Shown here: in pieces, positions 35,395-48,227 of the stretch
How positions within the stretch are numbered: position 1 is the first letter of the stretch
Layout of the letters: each line of letters opens with the position of its first letter
Origin: Epinephelus fuscoguttatus
Lineage: Eukaryota; Chordata; Actinopteri; Perciformes; Serranidae
DNA length: 64,000 bases
Direction: 5' to 3'
Assembly: GCF_011397635.1 (NCBI RefSeq)
Contig: NC_064762.1
Span: 19,927,479 to 19,991,478 of the forward strand
Made by a program: the position numbers and the translations under genes
The notes under the pieces: generated by a model
Databases searched by the model: none
Seen by the model: only the letters and a program-made list of their open reading frames with translations
What the model was told of the DNA's origin: nothing

Positions 35395-37603
35395 AGGTAG
35401 GTTTTAAAACAGGCTAGTCACAGTTCAAAGGAGGCCACAGCTTGCTGGCAAAGCCTAATACCTGCTGCGCCCGTAAAGGAAGGAGAATGAGGTGAGTAAA
35501 GTGAAATGAATGCAGCCTACCGCCACAGAGCAAGAGAAAAAAAAACACAGGGGCAGGCTGCGGATATTAGCGAGAGAACGAGGCTATCAGGTGAATGTGT
35601 GTGTGTTGGAGGGGAGTGGGGGGGGCAGTAGCTAGAAGGGTGAGAAAGGTAGAAGGAGGTTTTGATGTTTGGAGAAGGAGTGCAGCGGGGGAGCGCATCG
35701 TAATGTATCTATTGAAGTTCAGGCCTCTGTGTTTGATACAGTACATCTGTACCCCATTTCCCTGTTTTCCCCCAGCTGTGCACTCTCACGTGTACAGGAA
35801 CAATAAGACCCGGGACCATAAATTCCCTCACTCGCTCTCTCCCTCCGCATCCATCTCCCTTAGCGTCCATGTTTCTCTCTTTTTATCTCCATCGTTCGCT
35901 GTCAGTCCTCCACACCCTAACAACCTCTCTTCCTCCCCTCCTTTTCGCCCCCGTTTTTGATATAATGTAATGATAGTAACCTCTGCTATTAGCTCTGACG
36001 TCTGCTTCAGAGTGCTGACTCGGCTGCAGCCCCTCATCGCAGACGCCGCGCCATAAAAAAAGCTCGAATTAATTGATTTCCTCTCAGCAAGAAGGGTCAT
36101 GTCTCTGCTCTGGTTTCCGACATCTCTTACTCCCCGCCTCTTCCCTCCCCGTCTTCTCTGTGCACCCCTTACCCAAATCCCCTCCACCGCCGCTCTCCAT
36201 GTTGCTGAAAAGTAGGGGGTATCAGTTGGCCCCCGTCAGGTCCACTGGGGTCTGGGTGCACGGTAAATGAAATATGGTAGCTGTCGCATTAGGAAATCCA
36301 TTGAAGTTAATTAGGGCCGGTGTTCTCTGCGGAGCCACATCTGCTGCTGTTTAGGCGCCAACACCCCCCCATCCAGACGCTACTATGGGGACTGTGGTGG
36401 GGGAACAGGAGGGCCGGGGGTTGATACTGATGGGGAAACTGGACCTGGGGTATTGAGTGGTACTGGCCAGCGGTTGGCCGGGGAGAGTGGTAAGGAAGCT
36501 GAGGTCGTGACCTCCAGGTAATTCGTAATGGTGGCTGGATGGAGCATCGAGTAATGGATACTGCGTTGTTATCGGGGCTATCAGCTGGCTAAGCTGTTGT
36601 AAACCAGCCACTCCACACCCACATGCTATAACAACATGATATCAGCCAGCCAGCCGAGATTATGTCAGGATGTATGATATCAGTACCCGCCTTCATACAC
36701 TGGTTTCATTGACGGTCAAGCAATGTCACCAACAAAGGAATTAAACCGTCTTATATTATTGGCCGTTAATGAGCTGTGAAACAGATCTTAGCAATTTGGT
36801 GGTGAGGGCTATTGCAGGGTAATGGGGTGTAATTTTGTGATGGCAGCTCAGATAGAACATTCAGAGGCTTTACCGTATGCCAGAGGATTTATCGTACACT
36901 CACAACAGCTGACTTACATCGTGAGGTGTGTGGGCTGTGGAGTGATTACGGCAACCAAACAATAAAGACAAGACAAGTAAACTCAGCGTGACAGAGCTGA
37001 CCACTACATCGACAGTAGTCGCAGAACTCAAAGGGCGGTGTTTTGTCAAAGAGTGACAGACGCAGCAGGGTCAAAAGTTTAATGACAGAGTGTGTGTGAG
37101 GGATGGCGACCGGGCAGTGTATTGGCATGTAGACGAACGGTTCAGAGATGCCTCGAATGGCCAGTCACAGCTCTTTGAGATCAGACTCTGAGTGCTGAAT
37201 TGATGGGTCAGATTCTGAATCATCCATCGGAGGGAAAGAGTGCCAAGCAGGCCCACGTGGAGTCTGCCGGCTGCTGGAGGGTTTGTTTTTATATCAGGCT
37301 CAGGTCAAATATTTGCAAATTAGTTTTACTTTTTTGCTTGAAGCTCCAGATGGGGAAGAGTTTACTGTATCAGAATGGTTTAAAGAGTGTTTGGTGAGGT
37401 GTCAGTCACAGAGTCGACATGATATTTTTCTGTATTCATTGTGTTGCCGCAAAGACCCCAAAGCTAATTGGATTTTAAAAAATAACTACAAACAGTTCTA
37501 TGTTTTGGTATGAGCAGGGATGATGAGGAAGGAATTGCAGAGTTAAACATTTTAGTTTGACCTGAAACTTTATGATATATATTCATCGTGTGTATCAAAG
37601 TCC

Positions 37604-38527
37604 TGTTAAAGGGTAAACAACCTGGATTATATTTCCCCATGTTTTTGTGTCTAAGTGACTAATGGGAACTACAATATTTGAACCTGGTTCAGTATTGAGC
37701 AAGAGTGCTGCAGCCGGCAGCAGCAAATCAGGCTGCAGTGTAACCACTCGGGGCATTTGTGCATCTTCAGTTTACATCCTCTAAAAGTGCTAGTTTTTGC
37801 CACTGACAGACTCAGATTGTTATTTTAAGTGTCTTACAACAATATAGAAAGGATCCCTACAGAGATAGAACTTTTTATGAAAGAGTAAGATCCTTTTGTT
37901 TAACCAGAAACAGCCCCAAAATCGTTATCGCCAAACCCACCAGACTCCACTTAAATAAACAGTAATTTTAGCATGTATAGTGCCAGCATATTTTCACATC
38001 TAAATGGGTGAATTAAGAGTTTATATCAACTAAACCAGAGTTGGTGATTGTTGGAACAGTGGAAAGGTGAACCAAGACAATTTTTTGAGTCTTATTATGT
38101 TTCTGTCAACTTTGAATAAAGTGTATTTTATGATGATAAAATTATTGTTTATTTAAATGGAGTCTGGTGGATTTGACAATAGCAATGTTGGGACTGTTTG
38201 TGGTTAAAAACGAAGGATCTTACTCTTTGAATTAAAGTCTATCTCTGTAGGGATCCTTTCAATAATGGTGTCAGACGTTTTAATAACAATCTGAGTCTAT
38301 AAGTGCCAAAAACAAGCACTTTTAGTGGACGTAAATAAACGGTGCACAATTGTCCTTTGGCGTTACATTGCAGTTTATTTTGAAGTTGGTGGCTGCAGCC
38401 CTCTCGCTCAATATTAGACCGATTTTAAAAATGTTTTTTGAATAAGTCAGAGAAATACAAACAAACAAAAATAAAACAACGAGAAAATAGAGTCCTGGTT
38501 GAAAAATACTGAAGTTACCCTTTAACA
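37604..38527. mobile_element. 924-bp foldback element, copy 1
   Basis: The ends TGTTAAAGGGTAA (37604-37616) and TTACCCTTTAACA (38515-38527) are perfect inverted repeats containing TTAA. Much of the interior is also inverted. For example AAAGGATCCCTACAGAGATA near 37849 pairs with TATCTCTGTAGGGATCCTTT near 38240, and TGCCACTGACAGACTCAGAT near 37798 pairs with related words near 38300. A same-orientation copy lies at 56883-57779. There is no coding capacity. Confidence 0.85.
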
Positions 38528-39484
38528 AAAAGATCACCTACTGATTCTTTAAAAAAAAAATCAGTTCCAAATGGTGGTTATTTGCCTTATTATTGTCTAT
38601 TTGTTTAAGTTGATTAACTTTATATCACTTGTCGGTTTGATTATGACATCCTTTTTGTACTATTAAGCAACTTTTCACGTATGTCAAACAGATTATGAAG
38701 CCCTGCAAGGCAAATTTGTGATTTTGAGCAAAATAAATAACATTGACTTGATGTGACTTTCAATTATTGCCACACAAAGAAAAGCACATAAATAAGGACT
38801 GCATAGTTTATCTGTAGGTCTACCAATCAGCAGGAGAAAGAAGGTGAAGAAATGGTCACTTAACCTTTGTCAAATCACAAAATAACCCACCCCTGGTCGG
38901 CCATAACAGGGGGTCAGTACACCCACTGAGGCGGACGATCATTTGTCACCTACAGTTCAGCTCAGGGAGCATCTTCACTGTGTCATTCATCTTCACTTTG
39001 CATTCTAAGTGTGTGTCCGCAGTGTGTGTGTTTCACGCCATTTGTCAATAGTTCAGAGTGCATCTTCAGCCATTCGTCTTCAGCGAGCGTCTTAAGTGTG
39101 CATTCTTCGTGTCCATCTCAGGTCATTAGTGGTCGGCATGTATAATGGATGAATGGGGTGGGTGGCTATCAGGGTGATGTGAAGGGTCTCTCTCTTCTGT
39201 CTGAAACTGATGGGACGACTTAACACGATTGTGTTAAAACGGCTTTGTTCACATGGTAATTTGCATGCAAGAAATTCATGGCAACGCTACAGAAAGACAG
39301 TAATTATTTTCAAATGCTATTTACTGTAAATGCACAAGAATGACTCTGAGACATATGACACTGTAATTACAATCTAGTCCATGACTATAGATAAAGATCC
39401 TAAGATAAATATTTTACAATTTGGAAACCGTCTAATGTCTAAAGAATAAAATCCTTCACAACACAAAACAATTATTTTCTTATA
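38528..39484. other. Non-coding stretch, no feature seen
   Basis: Unique-looking sequence. GTCTTCAGCG/TCATCTTCA words recur loosely at 38960-39110. Confidence 0.4.
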
Positions 39485-39709
39485 TTAAAGGGAAGGTTCA
39501 TCAAAAAATCAAACACGCATATTCGTCCTCTTACCTGTAGTGCTGTTAATCAGTCTACATTGTTTTGGTGGGAGTTGTTGAGTGTTGGAAATATCGGCTG
39601 TAGAGATGTCTGCCTTCTCTCAAATATAATGGCACTAGATGGCACTCAGCTTGTGGTGCTCAAAGCGCAAAAAAAATAAAATAAAATAGAATAAAATGAA
39701 TTAAATTAA

Positions 39710-40074
39710 GGGCGGTGGTATGGTGGTTAGCACTCTTGCCTCATAGCAAGAGGGTTGCCGGTTCGATCCCGGGCGTGGGAGCCCTTCTGTGCGGAGTTTG
39801 CATGTTCTCCCCGTGTCAGCGTGGGTTCTCTCCGGGCACTCCGGCTTCCTCCCACAGTCCAAAGACATGCAGATTGGGGACTAGGTTAATTGATAACTCT
39901 AAATTGTCCATAGGTGTGAATGTGAGCGTGAATGGTTGTTTGTCTCTATGTGTCAGCCCTGTGATAGTCTGGCGACCTGTCCAGGGTGTACCCTGCCTCT
40001 CGCCCGATGTCAGCTGGGATAGGCTCCAGCCCCCCCGCGACCCTCAAGAGGATGAAGCGGTTGGAAGATGAATG
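39710..40074 (+). mobile_element. tRNA-like SINE inserted in the foldback element
   Basis: This is the same family as 33200-33535, with a better B-box-like sequence (GGTTCGATCCCGGG). It also has an additional internal block (GTACCCTGCCTCTCGCCCGA) that is missing from that copy. The 15-mer AATGAATTAAATTAA flanks it at 39695-39709 and 40075-40089, which is read as its target duplication. Confidence 0.85.
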
Positions 40075-40117
40075 AATGAATTAAATTAAATTAAATTAAA
40101 TTAAATTAAATTAAAAA
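40075..40117. repeat. (AATTA)n expansion at the SINE tail
   Basis: Pentamer repeats extend the right-hand target duplication of the SINE. Confidence 0.85.
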
Positions 40118-40710
40118 ACTTAGAAACTTAACGGCAATGTCCTTTTCCAGAAATCATGACCGGCATTGATGTAGGAACTATTTTCTTTCTACCAAACTAC
40201 ACCCACCAACCATATTACTGCGCAAAGGGAAGTGTGCATCTACTCATGGACGACAGGCTCGTGCTTGTGACATCACAACATGTTGACATTAAAAGCATCC
40301 TCCATGGCAGAGCTGTAACGTTAGCTCGCTCAGTGGTGCTAGGTGAGCTAGCAGTAGATGCACGCTTCCTTCTGCGCTGTGATACAGTTGGCAGGTGTAG
40401 TTTAGTAGAAAGAAAATAGTTACCACGTGAAACTGCTCACATCAAGGTCTGTGGATTATCTTAAGTAACTGAGTCATGATTTCCGGAAAGAGACATTGCT
40501 GTTGAGTTTATAAATGTATTTTTTTGGCACTTGGAGCACCACAAGCCGAGTGCCATCTAGTTCCATTATATTTGAGAGAAGGCAGACATCTCTATGGCTG
40601 ATATCACGAACCCTCGGCAACTCACACCAAAACAATCTACACTGATAAATAGCTCTACAGGTAAGAAGTAAATCATGTCATTTTGATTTTGGTGTGAACT
40701 GTCCCTTTAA

Positions 40711-41488
40711 ATCACTTGGACATTTGACCTCTGCTGTGCACTATGATGTATGTGCAGACTGTGACACCAGATGGATGTTTTCACATTAATCTGCTGAAGT
40801 TGGAAGGTTTCTCTGTGCTCACCTTAAATCTTGAGTGTAAGATGTGTGCATGATTTGTGACATCACAGCTATCAAGGAGTCAGTTGTGGTCAAACATGCA
40901 GCTACTTTGTTGACGCTTTTTATTCAATTATTAGAGCATTGTCATATGTCTTCAAACGTGCCTGGAGGGGATCTTTGAGTTGACCTTAACCTCAGCAAAC
41001 AGGGTTAGTCATGTTGCCTCACAAGACCTTACGTGATGCACTTATTTGTTTGTTGACCTTCTCGACCCCAGGCCTTGCAGTTGGCCTGAGTTTCCTCGAA
41101 CTGCTCTGGCTCCTTTCCACAGTCAAGCACTGACAAGCATTAAGGCGGACTCTGAATTCCCCATAAACGTGAATATCTTTCAATCTCTGCTCGCAGCACA
41201 TGACAAAATATACGCTTCAGATTGTCAGACAATCTAAAGCGATGTGGTTTGGCTGGGAATCAAACGACTGTGAGCCCAGACTCGACTCGATCCACTCCCT
41301 CCATGTGTATCAATAGCAATTTGGGTAGAATTGCCTCTCAGCTGCTGCTGGATATGAGCGAAAAAAATGAGAGGAGGCAGTAAGACGAAGCTGGCAGTAC
41401 CCGGTCCTGTGAATGTGTGTTCTGCCTGCATACTTGGCATCAGATCAAGGTGAATCTGGTATGAGCGAGGGAATGAGCTAAGGAAAGC

Positions 41489-41523
<35 letters not shown>

Positions 41524-43099
41524 CAGTGTGTGTGTACATTTGCAGCCCTCATTAGTAAACTCCAGCCCCGCGTTCACAGTATGAACACGCCACTCCTCCC
41601 CTTCCCCTCACTCTCAGCCTCTCAACTAAATGAGGTTAATAAACTCAAGCGTTTACTACCATCACCAACACCATCCCTCCTCCCCTGCTCTCTCCCTTCA
41701 TCTCTGCCTCTCTACCTCCACTGCGCTCCTGAGCCAGCGCTCCTCCACCTCCCTTCTCCTCCCTAAGCCTCCCTCCTTCTTTCATCTCAGCTGAAACGCT
41801 TTCTTCCTCTTTTCCTCACCTCTTTTTTATTGTCATTGTTGCAGGGCGAAAGCTCTGGGATTTCCTCCCTCTATTTCCCAGGACAGAGCTGCAATTACAG
41901 CTCAGGAGAGAAGAAGACCAGCTGTGCAGGGGAATTGGTATACAAAGCCGTCGCAGGGGAGACAAAGATGAGGGCGCCCCTCAGAGGCGAGGACGTGAAA
42001 CTGCTCATATTTCCACCACAATATTTCTTCCTCACATCAAAGCAGGAGCATGCTTTCAGAGCGCATCACTGTTTTCCTTCAAGTACCAGGCAGGGTCATC
42101 ATGACCAAACAGGAATAACAACCCATCATAACGAATAATGTGCTGTGTTATGACCTGGCTCGCTTGTCCTGAGTGTTAACACACACACGCATACACACAC
42201 ACAGGCTGTGGCAGGAACACGCACTGATACCAAGGAAATGTGAAGAATGCATCAAACAGCCTTGGGTGCTCTTATCTTAGACTGCATGTGGACAGGGACG
42301 TCCTAAAAGAAGAAAATACACAAAATATGATTAAAGAGAAGCCGTAAACATAAAGGACACACTCAGACAGCTGCGACCTGGATACGTGGAGGAATGCTGT
42401 TAGGGCTGGGCAGAAATAATATGTGGCACCGTGTCAATGCATCAGTTTGTGAGTGGCTTTTTTTCCTTTGTCTTAATGCTGATGGCCTCTGGGCATAGAA
42501 CCAACCATGTACATGCCTTTAGGGAGTATTATTATACTATTAATATTTTAATTTACCCGCTAACCAATATGGGACATGTGGACGTGAGAGTAACATTTAA
42601 ATAGCCTCCATGATTATCTGACATCTGACTGGATTACCTTCAAACAAAAGATTTATTTTAACCTCAGCTCTGGTCACAGTGTTCCTCTGATCATATGACC
42701 GCGGGCCTGCTATTCATCAAGGCCCAAGCTGTTAAACCCATCCACTTTTTACTGTATTGTGTAATACACAGCAGCGATGGTGCAAGTAACTGTGACTTTA
42801 AACACATTACGATCCATTCATCCTGTCAGTCGTACTGCCGCCCCGCCAAAAACACCACCAGACGAGTTATCATCTCTCAATACTTTGACTCCTCAGCCCT
42901 GGAGGAACTAATACATACTTTCATTTCTGGAACAGCTGAGCACTGCAGCCTTTAGTAGGCATTACTCTAACAGGACTAAACAATGCACTTATTGGGGACT
43001 ATTTTCAGCTGCGCATTAATACACATTTGGTATATATCAAATGTGCTGACATGAAGCAAGTCAGTCCTCTCTTTGAGGTAAGCATGGGATTCATGGGAA
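40711..43099. other. Non-coding stretch, no gene recognised
   Basis: A (GT)n(GA)n run is at 41490-41522 and a short CA run at 42178-42204. Pyrimidine-rich sequence lies at about 41590-41830. Positions 42690-43040 look unique. No exon was recognised. Confidence 0.4.
41490..41522. repeat. (GT)n(GA)n compound microsatellite
   Basis: A GT run joined directly to a GA run. Confidence 0.9.
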
Positions 43100-43280
43100 G
43101 GGATGGGAAATGATGAGATTTTATTGATACCAATGCATCATTATTGATTCTGCGTATCGATTCAGTTCTTTATCGATTCCCTTATTGATTCCTGATCAAT
43201 TTTCTGTGTGGAAAAAAAGTAGGCTTACACAGGTTTTCAGCATCAGCAGAGCTTTTTTATTATCCCTGACCCTGAGCACT
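43100..43280. repeat. Dispersed repeat (TATTGATACCA family), copy 2
   Basis: Parallel to 17529-17690: GGGATGG, ATTGATACCA, TTCTTTATCGATT and ACAGGTTTTCAGCATCAG occur in the same order. Confidence 0.65.
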
Positions 43281-43406
43281 TTAAACAAATTAGCTGCTCT
43301 GTGTCACACACAGGCAACGCAGAGCTGCGTCGCATAGGTGCTCCTGCGGTAATTCTATTCATCACACTGACCAGTTTTTGCACAGAACATACAGCATACT
43401 ATAAGT

Positions 43407-43653
43407 CAGTGGCTCCCAACTGGTTTGGCCACAGATCCAGATTTCTCCATAGTCATTAGTTCAAGGTCCACTTAGTTCAATACATTCAGCATCATACCTG
43501 TGTTTGGCCATGTCGTCGAGCTAGTTTGCTGTCTCTTTCTCACTCTACAGAAGGAAACAACACTTCACACTTGTTGTTTACTAACTTGACATGTTTTCGA
43601 GTCACTTGCAGTCCATTCAGAATGGACCATGACCCACCAGTTGGGAAACACTG
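43407..43653. mobile_element. hAT non-autonomous element, degraded inverted copy
   Basis: The ends CAGTGGCTCCCAACTGG and CCAGTTGGGAAACACTG match those of 30391-30698 with substitutions. The interior (AGTCATTAGTTCAAGGTCCA) is the reverse complement of that element's AACTAATGATTAAGG region, so orientation is opposite. No 8-bp target duplication survives. Confidence 0.8.
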
Positions 43654-44403
43654 CCGTCACACTGTACAGCCCTGAAGCAGCACTGTTGTCTTCTGTCTTT
43701 GAGAAATTTGGCCTCTGAGCTACCAGCTGATAAGCTTGAAAGCATATGACTCAAATGGATCGGACAACTTGGAGCTGGTTCTCAACTGCAACCTGTTCTC
43801 CGCTCCCTTCTCTATTCATAGGAGTAATTGACAAGAAAAATATATATCAGCAGCCTTATTCTTTTAAGTTGGGCATCGTTCACTCAAAGTTTACTCCCCT
43901 GACTGAGGAAGTCAAATTTCTTTAAAATGTAAAACATTCAGTTCAAAGATTCTTGTACAGAAATGCACAGTATACACTATATCTTTAATAATGCAGTTTT
44001 CTAAATTAAAGGGAAACTCCACCAGTTTTACAACTCTGTGTACTGGTCACAGGGAGTATTACACAACCATCGAAACAGTGAATGTTTTCTGTGATTTTGG
44101 ACGAGCTTTAATGAAATGACTCTAGTGACATCACTCATGTATTTCAGGGTAGGTTTAAAAATACAAAATTTTAACTGAATTGGTGGTGTGGAGATTGATA
44201 GACAAGAGTATTTACCAGGCAGTGAGGACGTGACCAAAAAAAACTACCGAGGTGTAGGATGCAGTATGTTTGGAGCTTGACACATGTAAGTAACTAAAAG
44301 TTAGAGTTTATCCTCCTGAGACTGGAACTTCTGTTTGGTATGTATTTTTAATTTCTCCTAGCTACTTGGGATCAGTAGGACCTGATAAGTGTTAAAAAAT
44401 AAA
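43654..44403. other. Non-coding, possible half of another TTAAAGGG element
   Basis: TTAAAGGGAAACTCCACCAG at about 44007-44026 resembles the tips of the foldback families in this window, but no matching right end was found. Confidence 0.35.
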
Positions 44404-44760
44404 CATTGTCCTCAAATGAGATGATAATTAAGTCTCACTGTCTTCAAATGAGACGTTAATTACTGTAAGTCCCAATGTCCTCAAAAAAGATGATAATTAA
44501 GTCCCACTGTCTTCAAATGAGACTACATCCCAATGTCCTCAAACCAGACGACAATAAAGTCCCAGTGTCCTCAAGCAAGACCAAATCCCAGTGTCCTCAA
44601 ACCAGACGATAATTAAGTCCCAATGTCCTCAAATAAGACGACCATTAAGTCCCAATGTCCTCAAACAAGACAATAATAAAGTCCCAATGTCCTCAAACAA
44701 GACCACATCCCAGTGTCCTCAAACAAGACAATAATAAAGTCCCAATGTCCTCAAATGAGT
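44404..44760. repeat. GTCCTCAAA minisatellite
   Basis: About eleven to thirteen imperfect units, mostly of the form AATGTCCTCAAACAAGAC plus a 10-16 bp linker (GATAATTAAGTCCC or CACATCCC). The unit length alternates because of two linker types. It is not a CRISPR: repeats are degenerate, spacers are not unique, and the host is eukaryotic. Confidence 0.9.
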
Positions 44761-45064
44761 ACTATCTCATTTACAGTGCCTTAACTTCTTACTGTTGCTA
44801 AAATTGTCAAATTTGTTGCCATATCAAACTACAAACTTTATTAATCATAAATACGTGATCAGGTTTTGGACCTTGTCCACTTTTATATCGGGAACAGCTA
44901 ACAGACTAACTTGACAAAGATGGCGGCCATCTTGTTTTTACATGGATTAGTGTATTGTGGTCTTACTACCACTAGATGGCACAAAGAAACGTGTCCACAA
45001 ACGAAGACAACGGGTCTAAGTTAAGTAGAATGAAGGATAAGGTGAATTAAACCCAAAATGTGAT

Positions 45065-45080
45065 GTCCTCATATGAGGAC
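45065..45080. repeat. 16-bp perfect palindrome GTCCTCATATGAGGAC
   Basis: Its half-site is the core word of the minisatellite 300 bp upstream, so the two probably belong to one repeat family. A (TTTTC)n run follows at about 45104-45125. Confidence 0.75.
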
Positions 45081-46330
45081 ACAGGGTCTTATTATAGGCT
45101 GTCTTTTCTTTTCTTTTCTTTTCCTCTCTTGAATCCTTCAACTCTGTGGAAGTGCGGTAGCCACTAAATAGCTGGAGTACCCTTTTAGTCAGTCACCCTG
45201 CTCTTGTCTCGTACAGTCATCCTTTCCCTGTTGACACTGTTGAACATATGCCATTTTGATGGACACTTTTATCTGTACATTTTTAGGATGCTTTGGCCCA
45301 ACTGGAAGTGATCCCATGACCCTGGCAGCACTGCCAGACCCACTCCACACTGAATCACATTATTAAAATGACTGTGATGTGTGCCTGTTCAACTTCAGGC
45401 ATCAGCTGCTCGCAATGTAATGTTTCCAAACAGCTGTCGCACTGTCGGGTTGCCTGTGCGAGTGTGTAACAAAGAGAGAGTGATGGCAGCAGGAGCCCCC
45501 GTCAGGCCCGTGGGACAGTCGGAGAGGAGCAGACGGTCGTGTCGTTTCACTGGAAACATATGGTGAAACTCAAGTGTGTAATTTACCTAGGACTACGGGT
45601 GGCCCCAAGTAACACGCACACACATGCACATGCGCACATGTACACACAGTGACAGGGTGTAATTTACCTGGGGCCTATGGGTGGCCCAGTATCCCGTTGC
45701 ACTTGTCATACACACAGACGGCTCAAACGCAGTTCACACTCCCCTGGCAGAGACAGAGAGAGTGAAACTAATTTCCCCAGGCCTGCAGACAGGAGAGTAA
45801 GAAATCACACAATGACAGAGATGTTAGAGATCAGCGCACCGAAAGGTTCAGAGGCTGAGACTGCGTTTGGTGTATTGGCCCAGTGGAAGACATTACCCCC
45901 AAAATCTCAACCTGTGGGAGTCACTGCACACCCTGCATCACATCCTCTCCAATTCATCAACCTGACTCCTTTTCAAAGCTGGCGCTGTCCTCCCTCAGAG
46001 AGAGAAAGAGACGAAGGTCATGGGAGCACCGGCGGAGGGGAGGAAGACAGATTAGAGGAGTGTGTCCCTCCCTACATTCCTGCACTGACCTTCATAGTAG
46101 TGTGTGTGGCACTGTAGTTATCATCGGCCCACCATGCTTTACAGTCGGTTGTTGTTGAGGGGTGGGATTATTGGCTCCTCCAACCTGCATGCCCCACCCC
46201 GATTCCACGGCGATGGAGTGTATCTTGTTTCGTATGAGGATTGACAGACAGGCAGTCCCAGACGTTTACAGTTGGCACTGTTTGAGGTGTCTGTCTGTGA
46301 AGGCTGATATGATGGCCTGTCTGCAAGTCG

Positions 46331-46374
46331 CTGTGTGTGTGTGTGTGTGTATATATCTGTGTATGTGTGTGTGA
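46331..46374. repeat. (TG)n/(TA)n microsatellite
   Basis: TG repeats interrupted by TATATATC. Confidence 0.85.
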
Positions 46375-46491
46375 GCTGGTGTTTGATCTCCTTTCGCAGC
46401 CAAGGGGCTTTAACTTCACTCCAGGTGCAGAGAAGTCAACCTGAGGGCATGGGAGGCACATACAGTTGAGATCACAACCTTAAAGTACTCA

Positions 46492-46493
<2 letters not shown>

Positions 46494-46539
<46 letters not shown>
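46494..46539. repeat. (CA)n microsatellite
   Basis: A perfect CA run of about 46 bp. Confidence 0.95.
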
Positions 46540-46544
<5 letters not shown>

Positions 46545-47749
46545 AGGCAGGAAGTTTCCTTGAAGCATAAACTCACACTGAGTAACTTTGCGGTTTAAAC
46601 TGGTCCAGTGGTGTCACCGTAAAAATACTTCTAGAGACTCGGCAGTGTGCTGTAGGATAAACAATCTGTTACCGCCTCCACACGTGAGCGTCAACCGTCC
46701 TGAAGAAAATACTGAGTGGAAAAAAAAGTTAAGGTGAAAGGGCCAGCTGGTTCAGTGGGCAGTATAATGACATTGTGCAGGACAGGCTCGAAGCGTACTG
46801 TACACAGACGCACATGGAGTCGGTTTTCGTTGCTGCAGGTCACGTCTGATTGGGTAAATACGGTGGAGTCTGAGAGGCCGAGACATACTTGTTCAACAGG
46901 TGCAGTTTGGGCTGAAATAACCCCAAAACCATTAACTCTTATCAGTTGCCGTACACCGACGTTAAAGGTCTCCACTGCACGTCTCCCATTCCATTAGCTT
47001 AAATGAAGCAGGAATAATCGCACTCTCTTTATTCCGCTGTATCTCCACACAGGAAATCTGTGTGGTCCATAATGAGCTCAGTAAACATCTGCTCCTCCTG
47101 TATTAAAGACCATTTTCTCCCCGTCTCATCCTGTAATATGGAGAAATTAGAGTGCAGGGACTCATTCGGCGTGTTTACACACACACACAGACACACACAC
47201 ACATTGGCGGAGAGCAGACATAACATAAGGAGTCCAAGTGTTTTTATACTACCCCAACTGACGCTCTAACATACCATCTCAACACCACAATTTTCCATCC
47301 ACAACAGTAAAACACTACCGGGTGTCCTTGGTGTGTACGGTCCCTGAATACCAGGGTGTGTTTTTTTCCGTTTTTTAAAGTGCATGGTACTGGGGTTTAA
47401 TCCAAGAAGCAGGTTTACTGATTTTCTGGAATCTTTTACTAATTTAAAGCCCCTTAAATGTGGAATATGTGACTTTTAAGATACTTTTTTTTAAGAGTTT
47501 TACATCATTAAACTCAGTAAAGCTGCTTTTTTGGAACAAGCCCCTCATCATTTAACTGAAATAACACACTGTGTGTTTATTTAGCGTGGCAGTGTTTCCA
47601 TCAAAACACTGAGAGACACAACAAAGGCTTGGTTATGCAACTGCCCATGGATGCGACATATATGGAGGAACAGCACCATCTAGTGGCACAAAACAGAAAC
47701 ACACGTGTCTTCAGAGAACAAAATGCAAAGCTTGGAAGGTTTAATAGCT

Positions 47750-47755
47750 TTTATT
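47750..47755 (-). terminator. Candidate mrpl19 polyadenylation signal
   Basis: AATAAA on the minus strand, about 250 bp after the mrpl19 stop codon. It is the canonical hexamer at a plausible 3' UTR distance. Use is inferred. Confidence 0.5.
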
Positions 47756-48005
47756 ATAGAAACAGCTTCATGGATGTCATAGCTAAGGCCCGTGACACTG
47801 ACAAGACAAACAGAAGCAGACATGACTCCTCAGACGACGACACCAGCTTCCATCTTGGCTCCTCCGCGCCTACACTGGTGTATCTGGAGTAAACCATTTG
47901 GATTGTTCCATGTCCTTCCAATCCTCATATTTCAGTCTTTCCTGTTCCTGAAAAAGTCTGTTGATGGTAAACTTGACGAACGTTTGCATTTCAGGAGGAT
48001 CGTCC

Positions 48006-48227
48006 TCACTTGCTCATCTCCTTCTGGACCTCGTCGAGGATCTTCACCTCCAGTTCGGACGTGTCGTACTCCTTCAGCATGTCGTACTCCTGCCAAGGCT
48101 GTGCCCACTTCTGGGCGTGCTCCATCTGCTCCGGGGTCAGGGCCAGGTCGAAGCGGATGCCTTGGATGTTGAACTTGGGTCGTTCCCAGCGTTTGGACCA
48201 CGGCTTTGGCCGCATCTTTACCTTGAC
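48006..48227 (-). CDS. mrpl19: mrpl19 coding exon 6 with stop
   Basis: Acceptor accag|GT. Encodes [17 protein letters not shown] through the C-terminus EVQKEMSK, then TGA at 48008-48006 (residues 213-285). Confidence 0.97.
   Translation of the reverse strand, partial: VKVKMRPKPWSKRWERPKFNIQGIRFDLALTPEQMEHAQKWAQPWQEYDMLKEYDTSELEVKILDEVQKEMSK

Larger units (their letters stand above)
33549..37603. other. Non-coding stretch, no gene recognised
   Basis: A 35-bp SINE-head fragment (GGGCGGCACGGTGGTGCAGTGG) is at about 34104-34130, beside GATGGTGATGG-type repeats (34027-34100). GA-rich sequence lies at about 34700-34840. Positions 36060-36850 are unique-looking, with TTAATTAGG and GTTAATGAG words. 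Open frames of up to 163 codons have no recognised domain. Confidence 0.4.
39485..40710. mobile_element. Long foldback element interrupted by a SINE
   Basis: TTAAAGGGAAGGTTCA (39485-39500) pairs with TGAACTGTCCCTTTAA (40695-40710). The pairing continues inward for most of the element: the arm 39485-39675 matches 40515-40710, and after the insert 40120-40300 matches about 40320-40510 (for example CAGAAATCATGACCGG with TCATGATTTCCGGAAAG). The central loop is near 40300. The TTAA at both tips suggests a TTAA-specific transposase supplied in trans (inference). The SINE at 39710-40074 separates the two halves of the left arm. Confidence 0.88.
45126..47749. other. Non-coding stretch, no gene recognised
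   Basis: Contains the TG and CA microsatellites listed separately. No exon was recognised. It includes the region downstream of mrpl19. Confidence 0.4.

Noticed and set aside
44404..44760. CRISPR-like regular repeats
   Set aside because: The repeats are degenerate, the linkers repeat each other, and the genome is clearly animal. It is a minisatellite.
45677..46117. 146-codon plus-strand open frame
   Set aside because: No domain and no splice sites that fit. Composition is that of the surrounding non-coding DNA.
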